Assembly (NCBI GenBank): GCA_030642585.1 | Contig: DAOWNN010000062.1 | Span: forward strand, 1-9,409 | Reading direction: 5' to 3' | DNA length: 9,409 bases | Source: Bacteroidota bacterium | Lineage (GTDB): Bacteria; Bacteroidota; Bacteroidia; Bacteroidales; VadinHA17 | Part shown: piece after piece, positions 1-6,839 of the stretch | Position numbering within the stretch: position 1 is the first letter of the stretch | How the letters are laid out: every line of letters starts with the position of its first letter | Notes under the pieces: generated by a model | Told to the model about the DNA's origin: nothing | Databases searched by the model: none | Seen by the model: the letters and a program-made list of their open reading frames with translations, nothing else | Made by a program: the position numbers and the translations under genes

Positions 1-208
1 CTACTATTGCGCATTGACAATAATCATACATGAAATCAGAGAAGACACACAAAATGACAAACTTCAAAATGCTATCGTTCAGATAATGTGTGCTTTAGTT
101 TTTTATTGTTAAAAAAGTTCGGAAAACAGGAAAAAGCAGCCCTTTCTGCCCGTTTTGACAGAAACCCAGATGCTCCTGCCTTTCAAAAAGGAACAATCAC
201 CTACTATT
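1..208. other. No supported gene; left-edge non-coding stretch
   Basis: This stretch lies downstream of the leftward permease gene and contains no reading frame I can defend. On the plus strand one frame is open from base 2 to a stop near 114, about 37 codons, but it has no recognisable motif and could arise by chance in AT-rich DNA. On the minus strand a short frame starting near base 30 runs off the edge and is too short to judge. The only structure of note is the hairpin with a T-run described separately. Confidence 0.5.
131..149 (-). terminator. Possible intrinsic terminator of the permease gene
   Basis: On the minus strand, about 60 nt after the permease stop codon, GCAG pairs with CTGC around a six-base AAAGGG loop, and five T residues follow at once (131-135). 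Two further G-U pairs could lengthen the stem at its base. The position and T-run fit a Rho-independent terminator. The four-base-pair core is short, so the call is tentative. Confidence 0.35.
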
Positions 209-991
209 TCATACAGGACTAATAATTCGGTATAGGAAATCAAATACTCCCAAAAGCTTCAATGATGAGCCCAAAAGGGCTACTAAGAGAATAACTCTTA
301 CAAATGAAGGGCCCCAGCTTACGGCAACTCTTGAGCCCACATATGCACCCATCATACTGCCTATTGCCAGGATCAATCCAATAAAATAATTTACCTGGTC
401 GTGATATATAAAAACCAGAAGCGCAACAGGGGTGTATAATAATACGATAAGAACCTTAACTGCATTTGCTTTTACAAGATCAAACCCGGAGCCAAGCACT
501 AATCCTGCCAGCAGGAAAAATCCCACACCTGCCTGAATAAAACCACCATAAATACCAATGAAAAAGAAGATGATCATTTGAATCCAGTAAGATATGGAAC
601 CTGTATTTTTGTCTTCAGGCTTCAACCATTTTTCAGGCTTAATAACAATAATAAAAAACATAAATACCAGCAACAGGCCAATGACCTGTCCCATTATTTT
701 TTCATTAATATTTACAGCCAGTGAAGCCCCCAGCAATGAACCAGCAACTGCTGGCAGACCAAGATATATACCATCTCTGTATTTTAATACTTTCTGTTGT
801 TTGAAGCTCCCTACACCAACCACATTCTGGAGTAGAATTGCAATCCTGTTTGTTCCATTGGCAACATTGGCAGGCAAGCCTAAAAACATAAGCAAAGGAA
901 GGGTTAACAATGAACCGCTACCGGCAAGAGTATTAATAAAGCCCGCTAAAAACCCAACAACAATAATAGCGGGATATAAAAACCAATCCAT
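209..991 (-). CDS. TauE/SafE-family membrane permease (sulfite exporter-like)
   Basis: A 260-residue, strongly hydrophobic inner-membrane protein with about seven or eight predicted membrane segments. It shows the internal duplication typical of the TauE/SafE (former DUF81) family. The first half has a glycine-rich helix pair (about residues 11-48, GFLAGFINTLAGSGS followed by ANVANGTN), and the second half repeats it (about 145-179, GIYGGFIQAGVGFF followed by LVKANAVK). A second pair of matching segments lies at about 71-92 and 201-223. Length is normal for the family. Characterised members export sulfite, sulfoacetate or other small organosulfur anions, but the substrate cannot be read from sequence and no sulfur-metabolism gene is nearby. 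The ATG start at 991 places the first membrane helix at the N-terminus; no clear ribosome binding site is visible. A 179-nt gap containing palindromes separates it from the response regulator, so it may have its own promoter. Confidence 0.88.
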   Translation of the reverse strand: MDWFLYPAIIVVGFLAGFINTLAGSGSLLTLPLLMFLGLPANVANGTNRIAILLQNVVGVGSFKQQKVLKYRDGIYLGLPAVAGSLLGASLAVNINEKIMGQVIGLLLVFMFFIIVIKPEKWLKPEDKNTGSISYWIQMIIFFFIGIYGGFIQAGVGFFLLAGLVLGSGFDLVKANAVKVLIVLLYTPVALLVFIYHDQVNYFIGLILAIGSMMGAYVGSRVAVSWGPSFVRVILLVALLGSSLKLLGVFDFLYRIISPV

Positions 992-1072
992 AAATTATGA
1001 AATTTGCTTGATTCCAGTGTAAAAATGATCGGGAAAAATAAAAAATATTCGTATCAATTGGTGATTAACCCG

Positions 1073-1090
1073 GAAAATGCATGCATTTTC
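1073..1090. promoter_or_regulatory. 18-bp perfect palindrome, possible operator
   Basis: GAAAATGCATGCATTTTC is its own reverse complement over all 18 bases. It lies 82 bp upstream of the permease start codon, within the gap between that gene and the response regulator. A protein-binding operator is one reading. A transcript hairpin (7-bp stem, 4-base loop) is another, but no long T-run follows on either strand, so an intrinsic terminator is less likely. No known regulator motif is recognised. Confidence 0.4.
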
Positions 1091-1110
1091 TGCGATTAAG
1101 ACTATACCAG

Positions 1111-1144
1111 CAAATTTGGATCATTTCATTACCCCAAATTTGGG
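1111..1144. repeat. Pair of CAAATTTGG palindromic repeats
   Basis: CAAATTTGG occurs at 1111-1119 and again at 1135-1143, 24 bp start to start. The core CAAATTTG is palindromic, and the second copy extends to the 12-bp perfect palindrome CCCAAATTTGGG (1133-1144). On the minus strand the second copy could form a hairpin with stem TACCC/GGGTA just after the response regulator gene, but no T-run follows. Each core is one base away from the Bacteroidota -7 consensus TAnnTTTG, so weak promoter activity is an alternative. The function is unknown. Confidence 0.35.
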
Positions 1145-1170
1145 TATGTCTAAAGCGGGTTAAGCTATGA

Positions 1171-1566
1171 TCATTCAGCTACATCAAGAACCCCTTTAAC
1201 AATTTCGAGAAGATTTTCAATTAAAGATTCATCTTTTATTACATAATCCTCAATTCCCAGCCTGGCCAATTCAAGAACTATAGCCCCATCCTCCTGGCCA
1301 GACAGAATGATAACCGGAATTGACTTATCAAACTGTTGAATGAGAGAAAATATAAGTTTCCCATCCATCACTTCAGCCTGCTCCTTATGATAAAACAGAT
1401 AATCAAGAATGATAAGGTCTGGTTTATGGTGGTTTAAGGAACTCAGGCATTCTTCACCATATGAGAAAGACTTAACCTGGAACCCTTCAATAACGAGCCG
1501 TTTAGATACAAGATTGAGGATAAATGGATCATCATCAACAACGAATATAAGTTTCTTTCCTGCCAT
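1171..1566 (-). CDS. Single-domain response regulator (CheY-like receiver)
   Basis: A 131-residue protein made of one receiver domain with no output domain, so it presumably signals through protein contacts after phosphorylation by a histidine kinase. The acidic pocket is D11-D13 in VVDDDPF, the predicted phosphoacceptor is D55 in LIILDY, the switch Ser is S89 in LSGQ, and the conserved Lys is K111 in DYVIKDES. The loop after the phosphoacceptor is about five residues longer than in E. coli CheY: DG follows at 68-69 instead of seven residues after the Asp. This layout, with SGQ and DYVIK, recalls a subfamily of stand-alone receivers common in Bacteroidota (recalled, not searched). No histidine kinase is in the window, so it is an orphan here. 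It lies 77 nt downstream of glyA on the same strand and could be read from the glyA promoter; no terminator is seen between them. Confidence 0.88.
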   Translation of the reverse strand: MAGKKLIFVVDDDPFILNLVSKRLVIEGFQVKSFSYGEECLSSLNHHKPDLIILDYLFYHKEQAEVMDGKLIFSLIQQFDKSIPVIILSGQEDGAIVLELARLGIEDYVIKDESLIENLLEIVKGVLDVAE

Positions 1567-1643
1567 TTATGTTTGGTTTTACTCTCTTAAAAATAAGAAT
1601 TCTCAGCAAATAAATAAAATGGATAGATTTATGAGTTTCAGGA

Positions 1644-2924
1644 TTAAAATGCGAACAAAGGATGACCCTTCATAAAGGCATTCACCTTTTTCTTAAGCTC
1701 GATTAAATTATCTTCATTCTCAATGTCCATGATCACTTTATCAATTAAGTCCACGACCGGTTCCATAGCGTCTTCCTTAAACCCACGAGTGGTTATTGCC
1801 GGAGTTCCTATCCTGATTCCGGAAGTTGTAAAAGGTGTTCTGCTATCAAAGGGTACCATATTCTTATTTACAGTGATATCAGCCCTTACCAAAGAATTCT
1901 CAACCAATTTTCCGGAAATTTCGGGCACCTTGGTTCTAAGATCAATAAGCATGGAGTGATTATCGGTTCCACCTGAAATTACTTTATACCCACGATCTGT
2001 AAAAGCCTTACTCATGGCCTGGGCATTCTTAAGTACCTGCGTTTGATATTCTTTGAATTCCGGTTGCAAAGCTTCTCCAAAGGCTACAGCCTTAGACACA
2101 ATAACATGCTCAAGCGGGCCTCCCTGGGTTCCCGGGAATACCCCTGAATTCAGAAGAGAAGACATTTTTCTTATCATCCCTTTCTTCGTTGCCTTTCCCC
2201 ATGGATTATCAAAATCTTTTCCCATTAGGATGATTCCTCCCCTGGGGCCTCTCAAAGTCTTGTGTGTAGTGGAGGTAACAATATGAGCATATTCCAGTGG
2301 ATTTTTCAGCAAGCCGGCAGCTATCAAACCTGCGGGATGTGCCATATCTATCATCAACAGGGCACCAACTTTATCAGCAATCTGCCTCATACGTTCATAA
2401 TCCCATTCCCTTGAATATGCAGAAGCTCCACCTACAATCAACTTCGGCTTTTCTATTAAGGCAATTTTTTCCATTTGCTCATAATCCACCAAGCCTGTAT
2501 CTTCACCAACCCCATAGGCTACAGGCCGATATAATATTCCTGATAAATTGACAGGGGAACCATGTGATAAATGTCCTCCATGTGAAAGGTCGAGCCCAAG
2601 GAAAGTGTCTCCAGGATTCATAACAGTAAGAAATACTGCAGCATTAGCCTGAGCACCTGAATGTGGCTGAACATTTGCGTACTCAGCATTAAATAACTCT
2701 TTTAGACGGTCAATGGCAAGTTGCTCTGTCTGATCAACAATTTCGCATCCACCATAATACCTGTGACCCGGGTATCCTTCGGCATATTTATTTGTAAGAA
2801 CTGTTCCCATAGCCTCTAAAACCTGGGGACTTACAAAATTTTCAGATGCAATTAATTCTATACCATTTAACTGACGCTGATATTCCTTTTCAATTAAATC
2901 AAAAGCTTGTTTGTCTTTTTGCAT
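1644..2924 (-). CDS. glyA: Serine hydroxymethyltransferase
   Basis: A 426-residue cytosolic PLP enzyme that interconverts serine plus tetrahydrofolate with glycine plus 5,10-methylene-tetrahydrofolate, the main supply of one-carbon units. It is full length, with the family landmarks in order: ELIASEN (23-29), NKYAEGYPGHRYYGG (45-59), HGGHLSHG (115-122), the PLP-contacting D193 and H196 in MIDMAHPAG, the Schiff-base lysine K222 in TTHKTLRGPRGG, FPGTQGGP (263-270), SGGTDNH (317-323), and the substrate-carboxylate arginine R371 in TSGIRIGTPA. It has a longer loop at about 237-260 than E. coli GlyA (417 residues); that insertion is typical of Bacteroidota homologues. The start ATG at 2924 gives the expected N-terminus. 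A -7-like promoter element lies 21 nt upstream, beyond which is an unusual 11-bp tandem repeat. The response regulator follows downstream. Confidence 0.97.
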   Translation of the reverse strand: MQKDKQAFDLIEKEYQRQLNGIELIASENFVSPQVLEAMGTVLTNKYAEGYPGHRYYGGCEIVDQTEQLAIDRLKELFNAEYANVQPHSGAQANAAVFLTVMNPGDTFLGLDLSHGGHLSHGSPVNLSGILYRPVAYGVGEDTGLVDYEQMEKIALIEKPKLIVGGASAYSREWDYERMRQIADKVGALLMIDMAHPAGLIAAGLLKNPLEYAHIVTSTTHKTLRGPRGGIILMGKDFDNPWGKATKKGMIRKMSSLLNSGVFPGTQGGPLEHVIVSKAVAFGEALQPEFKEYQTQVLKNAQAMSKAFTDRGYKVISGGTDNHSMLIDLRTKVPEISGKLVENSLVRADITVNKNMVPFDSRTPFTTSGIRIGTPAITTRGFKEDAMEPVVDLIDKVIMDIENEDNLIELKKKVNAFMKGHPLFAF

Positions 2925-2945
2925 AACTTCTTAAAAAAATTTAAT

Positions 2946-2953
2946 CAAAGATA
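2946..2953 (-). promoter_or_regulatory. Candidate glyA promoter -7 element
   Basis: TATCTTTG on the minus strand exactly matches the Bacteroidota -7 consensus TAnnTTTG. It ends 21 nt before the glyA ATG, giving a predicted leader of under 20 nt. No good -33 TTTG is found at the usual spacing of about 19 bp, so the assignment rests on the -7 match and its position. Confidence 0.5.
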
Positions 2954-2990
2954 ATGTATAAGTTTCAAAATTAAAATCATATCCATCAGG

Positions 2991-3067
2991 TAGTCATACG
3001 ATAGTCATACAATGGTTATACAATGGTCATTCAATGGTTAATCAATGGTTAATCAATGGTTAATAGT
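2991..3067. repeat. Seven-unit tandem repeat with 11-bp period
   Basis: Seven consecutive 11-bp units start at 2991, 3002, 3013, 3024, 3035, 3046 and 3057. The units at 3035 and 3046 are identical (TGGTTAATCAA). The others differ by one to four bases from the neighbouring unit, and the first two begin TAGTCATAC. The general form is T(A/G)GT(T/C)AT(A/T)CAA, with sequence drifting gradually along the array and the last unit breaking down at its 3' end. The array lies in the 205-nt gap between the first ClC gene and glyA, starting 38 bp upstream of the glyA -7 element. It has no coding frame and no strong inverted repeat. Confidence 0.9.
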
Positions 3068-3068
3068 A

Positions 3069-3106
3069 TATTGTAGTGACAATTGAGTGACACGCTATTG
3101 TAGTGA
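3069..3106. repeat. Direct repeat TATTGTAGTGA, two copies
   Basis: TATTGTAGTGA is present at 3069-3079 and again at 3096-3106, 27 bp start to start, with a related GAGTGAC between. It adjoins the right end of the 11-bp tandem array and may be an eroded extension of it. It lies just downstream of the stop codon of the first ClC gene, and no clear terminator is visible there. Confidence 0.6.
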
Positions 3107-3129
3107 GTAAATGACAGCGAAGCTAATAT

Positions 3130-4899
3130 TCAGGTCACATCTACGAGCACTTTCCTATATGCAGCAAAAATTCTTGACTTGGAGATAAATCCCACGTACT
3201 TACCAGAGTCAACTACCGGGAGGTTCCAGGCTATAGTTTCCCTGAATTTATCAAGAACAGTTTCCATACGGTCATCCGGATAAACAAACACCCGGGGCAT
3301 AACCATTAGATCCCTGACTAAAGTAGATTCGTACAATTCGTGCTGAAACATTATTTCCCTGATATTATCAAGACTTACAATACCTAAAATGGTTTTATGA
3401 TCATCCAGTACAGGAAAAATATTCCTTTTTGATTTAGAAACCTTCTTTACAAGTTGTCCAAGACTTTCTTCAGGATGAAGAATTGAGAAGTCTTTTTCAA
3501 TATATTTTTTCCAGTTCATCAGTGTAAGAACAGCTTTATCTTTATCATGGGTTATTAGTTCTCCCCTCTTTGCAAGTCTTTTGGTATATATTGAGTGCGG
3601 CTCAAAATACATGATAGTTAAATAGGAAATAGTGGATGTAATGATCAGGGGAATAAGTAAGCCATAGCCTCCGGTTATCTCAGCAATCAGGAAAATGCCT
3701 GTCAATGGGGCATGCATAACACCAGCCATTAAGCCTGCCATACCTGCAAGAGTAAAATTGCTACTGGATAAACTAACTCCGGGAATTCCATTTATTAGGC
3801 TTGAAAAAAAGAATCCGGCCACTCCTCCAGTGAACAGGGAAGGGGCAAATATACCACCAACTCCACCGGCTCCTGTGGTAGTTGCCATTGCAATAACCTT
3901 GAAAATTATTAGCAAAGCAAGGTATAATAAGAACAAAGCATACTGATCAACAAACGAAAAAAGAACGCTGTTTTCCAAAATTCTGTTACCTTCTCCATTC
4001 AACAAAAATGAAATTGTTTCATAACCCTCACCATAAAGGGCCGGAAAAATAAATATCATGATCCCAAGAATTATACCTCCGGTCATAATCTTAAGGCCAT
4101 TAACTTTTATAGATGCAAATCCTGCTTCAATTGTATTCGTAATTCGTGTAAAATAATAAGAAATCAATCCCGTAAAAACACCCAAAAGAATATAAAAAGG
4201 GATGTCAATCATGGCATAAGTCTCTTTCAGAACAAAAGAAAACAGGAAGCTTTTCCCCATGAGAAAAAATGCTACAATAGTTGCAGTTACTGAAGAAATA
4301 AGCAAAGGGACAAGAGAGGAAAGACTAAGATCAAGCATTAACACCTCAAGGGTAAATACCACTCCGGCGATTGGAGCCTGGAAAATACCTGCTATAGCTC
4401 CAGCTGCACCACAACCAAGTAGTAAAGTCCTGTCCCTGTAGTTCAACCGCAACCACTTTCCCAATGAAGATCCTAAAGATGCTCCGGTAAGAACAATTGG
4501 AGCCTCAGCGCCAACAGAGCCACCAAAGCCAATTGTCAGAGAGCTGGCTGCCATGGAAGAATAGTTATTATGAAATTTTAATAAACTATTCTTCTTGGAT
4601 ATTGCATACAGTATTCTGGAAACGCCATGGCTTATATTATCCTTTACAAAAAAACGAACAAATAATGCGGTAAGAATAATACCCAGCAAAGGCAGTGCAA
4701 AATACAACAAACTGCTTTTGTTAATTTCCACAGATGTATTAAGTAATTGCAACAAATAATGTATGCTTGTTTTTAGCAATACCGCTGCAAGCCCACTCAA
4801 GACACCAACAACAAGGCTTGTGATCAATAAAAATTGCCTGGGAGGAATATGTCTTGCCCTCCATACGAATATTTTTCTTAGTATACCCCTTGTTTGCAT
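3130..4899 (-). CDS. ClC-family chloride channel/transporter with C-terminal CBS pair
   Basis: A 589-residue polytopic membrane protein. About residues 20-435 form the ClC anion-pathway domain and about 450-589 hold two CBS domains, likely a cytoplasmic regulatory module. Filter motifs in order: SHGVS (90-94, the GSGIP position of E. coli ClC-ec1), GAEAP (130-134) with the gating glutamate as E132, GIFAP (349-353), and the pore tyrosine Y438 in SIYTKRL. At the internal proton-glutamate site it reads LEV (184-186), so V186 replaces the ClC-ec1 glutamate E203, as in vertebrate ClC channels. Whether it is a channel or an exchanger cannot be settled from sequence. It follows its paralogue after 40 nt and the two probably share transcription, although a -7-like element lies directly before its ATG. 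The N-terminus aligns with residue 8 of the paralogue as read from its first ATG. Confidence 0.93.
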   Translation of the reverse strand: MQTRGILRKIFVWRARHIPPRQFLLITSLVVGVLSGLAAVLLKTSIHYLLQLLNTSVEINKSSLLYFALPLLGIILTALFVRFFVKDNISHGVSRILYAISKKNSLLKFHNNYSSMAASSLTIGFGGSVGAEAPIVLTGASLGSSLGKWLRLNYRDRTLLLGCGAAGAIAGIFQAPIAGVVFTLEVLMLDLSLSSLVPLLISSVTATIVAFFLMGKSFLFSFVLKETYAMIDIPFYILLGVFTGLISYYFTRITNTIEAGFASIKVNGLKIMTGGIILGIMIFIFPALYGEGYETISFLLNGEGNRILENSVLFSFVDQYALFLLYLALLIIFKVIAMATTTGAGGVGGIFAPSLFTGGVAGFFFSSLINGIPGVSLSSSNFTLAGMAGLMAGVMHAPLTGIFLIAEITGGYGLLIPLIITSTISYLTIMYFEPHSIYTKRLAKRGELITHDKDKAVLTLMNWKKYIEKDFSILHPEESLGQLVKKVSKSKRNIFPVLDDHKTILGIVSLDNIREIMFQHELYESTLVRDLMVMPRVFVYPDDRMETVLDKFRETIAWNLPVVDSGKYVGFISKSRIFAAYRKVLVDVT

Positions 4900-4903
4900 G
4901 GGG

Positions 4904-4911
4904 CAAAAGTA
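4904..4911 (-). promoter_or_regulatory. Candidate -7 promoter element abutting the downstream ClC gene
   Basis: TACTTTTG on the minus strand matches TAnnTTTG exactly and is followed by only CCCC before the ATG at 4899. If used, transcription would begin at or within a base or so of the start codon, giving a leaderless mRNA. No TTTG -33 element is evident at the standard spacing; the upstream stretch is AT-rich and overlaps the end of the preceding ClC gene. Confidence 0.4.
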
Positions 4912-4939
4912 TAAATATTTAAATAAAATAAGCCAGAAA

Positions 4940-6712
4940 TTAATCCTCTGAAAGATCCTGAATCAACTTTCTGTATTTTGAAAATACATTTGCCCTGGAA
5001 ACAAATCCAAGGTATTTTCCCTCATCGAGTACCGGAAGGTTATAATGAGAGGAATGCTGAAATTTAGAAGCAACCACCTCCATGGAATCCTCAGGAGACA
5101 CTGTTGGAGAAGGCATAAACATTAAATCCCTCACATAGGTTGTTTCATACAATTCGGGTTTGAAAACAATGTCTCTTATATCATTTACCCACACCAATCC
5201 CAGAAATTGATTTTCGGCATCCAGAACCGGGAAAATATTCCTTTCAGATTTTGAAATTACTTTCACTAAATCACCCAAAGTATCATCCGGCTTTACCTTG
5301 TTGAATTTTGTTTCAATCAGACTTCTTACCTCCATCAATGAAAGAGCAGTCTTGTCCTGATGATGCGTAAGCAACTCTCCCCTCTTAGCCAATTGATAGG
5401 TATAAACCGAAGTGGACTGAAAAAGTCTTATGGTTGCATAGGAAATAGTTGCAGTAATCATTAGGGGTAATAACAGTTCATAGCCACCCGTAATCTCAGC
5501 TATTAGAAACATCCCCGTAAGGGGAGCATGAATTACCCCGGATATAAGGCCACCCATGGCAACCAGTGAAAAGTTCTGCTCATTAAGATTAGCACCAAAA
5601 TAATTCATCAATTTCCCGAAAAACAAACCTGCGCTTGCACCTATAAAAAGAGAAGGAGCAAAAACCCCTCCTATGCCACCAGCCCCAAATGTAACAGAAG
5701 TTGCAATAACCTTGAAAACAATAACCAGAAGCAACAATCCCAAAACCCAAAATATTTGTTGATCCAGCCCTGAAAATATACTGTTTACAAACAAGTGATC
5801 AATATTCCCGTTTAATGCACTGTTTGTCGATTCATAACCTTCCCCGTAAAGAGAGGGGAATAAAAAGATCAGTACTCCCAAGCTTATACCTCCAATAAAT
5901 AAACGCACCTGCCATTTCTTGATTTTCTCAAAGATACCGGCAACTTTTATGTACATCTTGATAAAATACAGGGAAGCCAGGCCAGTGAAAATTCCTAATA
6001 AAAAGAAATAGGGCAATTCAGATAAATTATAAGATTCGATATTGCTGAATGAGTATAAAGTACTTTGTCCCAGAAATAAATAAGATGTGATTGCACCGGT
6101 AACAGATGAAATTAATAGTGGAATAATGGTGGTCATGGTAAGATTGATCATGATCACCTCAAGTGCAAATACCACAGCTGCAATTGGAGCCTTAAAAATA
6201 GCTGCCATGGCACCGGCTGAAGCACAACCTAACATCAAAACCACCTGGCGATAATTTAAACCAAATAACCTGGCAAGGTTTGAACCCATTGCAGCACCGG
6301 TTGCCAAAGTGGGTCCCTCCAATCCTACTGAGCCTCCAAAACCAACGGTAATTGAACTCGCAACTACGGATGAGAAAATATTGTGAGGACGAATTTTTCC
6401 ATTCCTTTTAGATATAGAATATAAAACTGTGGGGATACCATGATCTACTTTCTTTCTTAAAATGAATTTTACAAATACTGCAACAAGTATCAAACCCAGA
6501 AGAGGTAAACCAAGGTATAAATAAAAACTTCCTGAATAAATAAGCTGACTGTCAAGACCGGTCTTGATAAAATGAACCAAATTTTTTATGGTAACGGCAC
6601 CAAGTCCTGCAAGTAATCCGACAACACCACTCAGTACCATAATAAAATGTCGGTCCGTCACATATTTGATCCGCCATTTATAAAGTTTCAGAAAAATTCT
6701 TTTGAATTTCAT
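4940..6712 (-). CDS. Second ClC-family chloride channel/transporter with CBS pair
   Basis: A paralogue of the adjacent ClC gene, of 590 residues from the ATG at 6712. An in-frame ATG at 6733 would add seven residues, but the one at 6712 aligns with the start of the paralogue, and a -7-like element lies between the two, so 6712 is preferred. Numbering here is from the longer form. Motifs are DHGIP (97-101), GLEGP (137-141) with the gating glutamate E139, LEV (191-193) with V193 at the internal proton-glutamate site, GVFAP (356-360), and Y444 in SVYTYQL. Two CBS domains fill about 460-597. Its GLEGP and DHGIP are closer to the classical ClC filter than the paralogue's GAEAP and SHGVS, so the two may differ in selectivity or gating. 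ClC proteins act as dimers, so a heterodimer is possible but unproven. It is transcribed away from the M16 genes. Confidence 0.93.
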   Translation of the reverse strand: MKFKRIFLKLYKWRIKYVTDRHFIMVLSGVVGLLAGLGAVTIKNLVHFIKTGLDSQLIYSGSFYLYLGLPLLGLILVAVFVKFILRKKVDHGIPTVLYSISKRNGKIRPHNIFSSVVASSITVGFGGSVGLEGPTLATGAAMGSNLARLFGLNYRQVVLMLGCASAGAMAAIFKAPIAAVVFALEVIMINLTMTTIIPLLISSVTGAITSYLFLGQSTLYSFSNIESYNLSELPYFFLLGIFTGLASLYFIKMYIKVAGIFEKIKKWQVRLFIGGISLGVLIFLFPSLYGEGYESTNSALNGNIDHLFVNSIFSGLDQQIFWVLGLLLLVIVFKVIATSVTFGAGGIGGVFAPSLFIGASAGLFFGKLMNYFGANLNEQNFSLVAMGGLISGVIHAPLTGMFLIAEITGGYELLLPLMITATISYATIRLFQSTSVYTYQLAKRGELLTHHQDKTALSLMEVRSLIETKFNKVKPDDTLGDLVKVISKSERNIFPVLDAENQFLGLVWVNDIRDIVFKPELYETTYVRDLMFMPSPTVSPEDSMEVVASKFQHSSHYNLPVLDEGKYLGFVSRANVFSKYRKLIQDLSED

Positions 6713-6718
6713 AAGAAA

Positions 6719-6726
6719 CAAAGATA
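6719..6726 (-). promoter_or_regulatory. Candidate -7 promoter element for the ClC gene pair
   Basis: TATCTTTG on the minus strand, the same octamer as before glyA, ends 6 nt before the ATG at 6712. This predicts a transcript with only a few leader bases, and would place the upstream ATG at 6733 outside the mRNA. A clear -33 TTTG is not seen at the expected spacing. Confidence 0.45.
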
Positions 6727-6780
6727 GTATCATGTTCTATATTATTTCGAAATAGAAGCTCCTATTTTCAGCATAATTTC

Positions 6781-6788
6781 TAATTTTG
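6781..6788 (+). promoter_or_regulatory. Candidate rightward -7 element upstream of the M16 pair
   Basis: TAATTTTG matches TAnnTTTG exactly in the divergent intergenic region. It would produce a leader of about 180 nt before the M16 start at 6973, one that includes the 36-codon ORF at 6840. There is no convincing -33 TTTG at the usual spacing. A looser candidate, TATAAAATTTG at 6954-6964, lies directly before the M16 start codon but has a spacer of the wrong length. Confidence 0.3.
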
Positions 6789-6839
6789 AGGCGCACCAAT
6801 ATAATATTCTCATATGGATTTAATTCAATCAAATTGAAA

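Noticed and set aside
5..22. Inverted repeat TATTG ... CAATA near the left edge
   Set aside because: A five-base stem with an eight-base loop and no T-run is expected by chance in AT-rich DNA.
594..1022. 142-codon plus-strand frame opposite the permease gene
   Set aside because: It lies almost wholly antisense to a clear TauE/SafE gene and shows no protein-family features, so it is a shadow frame.
1567..1643. Separate promoter or terminator between glyA and the response regulator
   Set aside because: Only a mismatched -7-like TTTATTTG (1607-1614, minus strand) and no stable hairpin are seen, which is not enough to call either.
2991..3067. Repeat array considered as a CRISPR
   Set aside because: Units are 11 bp and directly adjacent with no spacers, and no cas gene is present.
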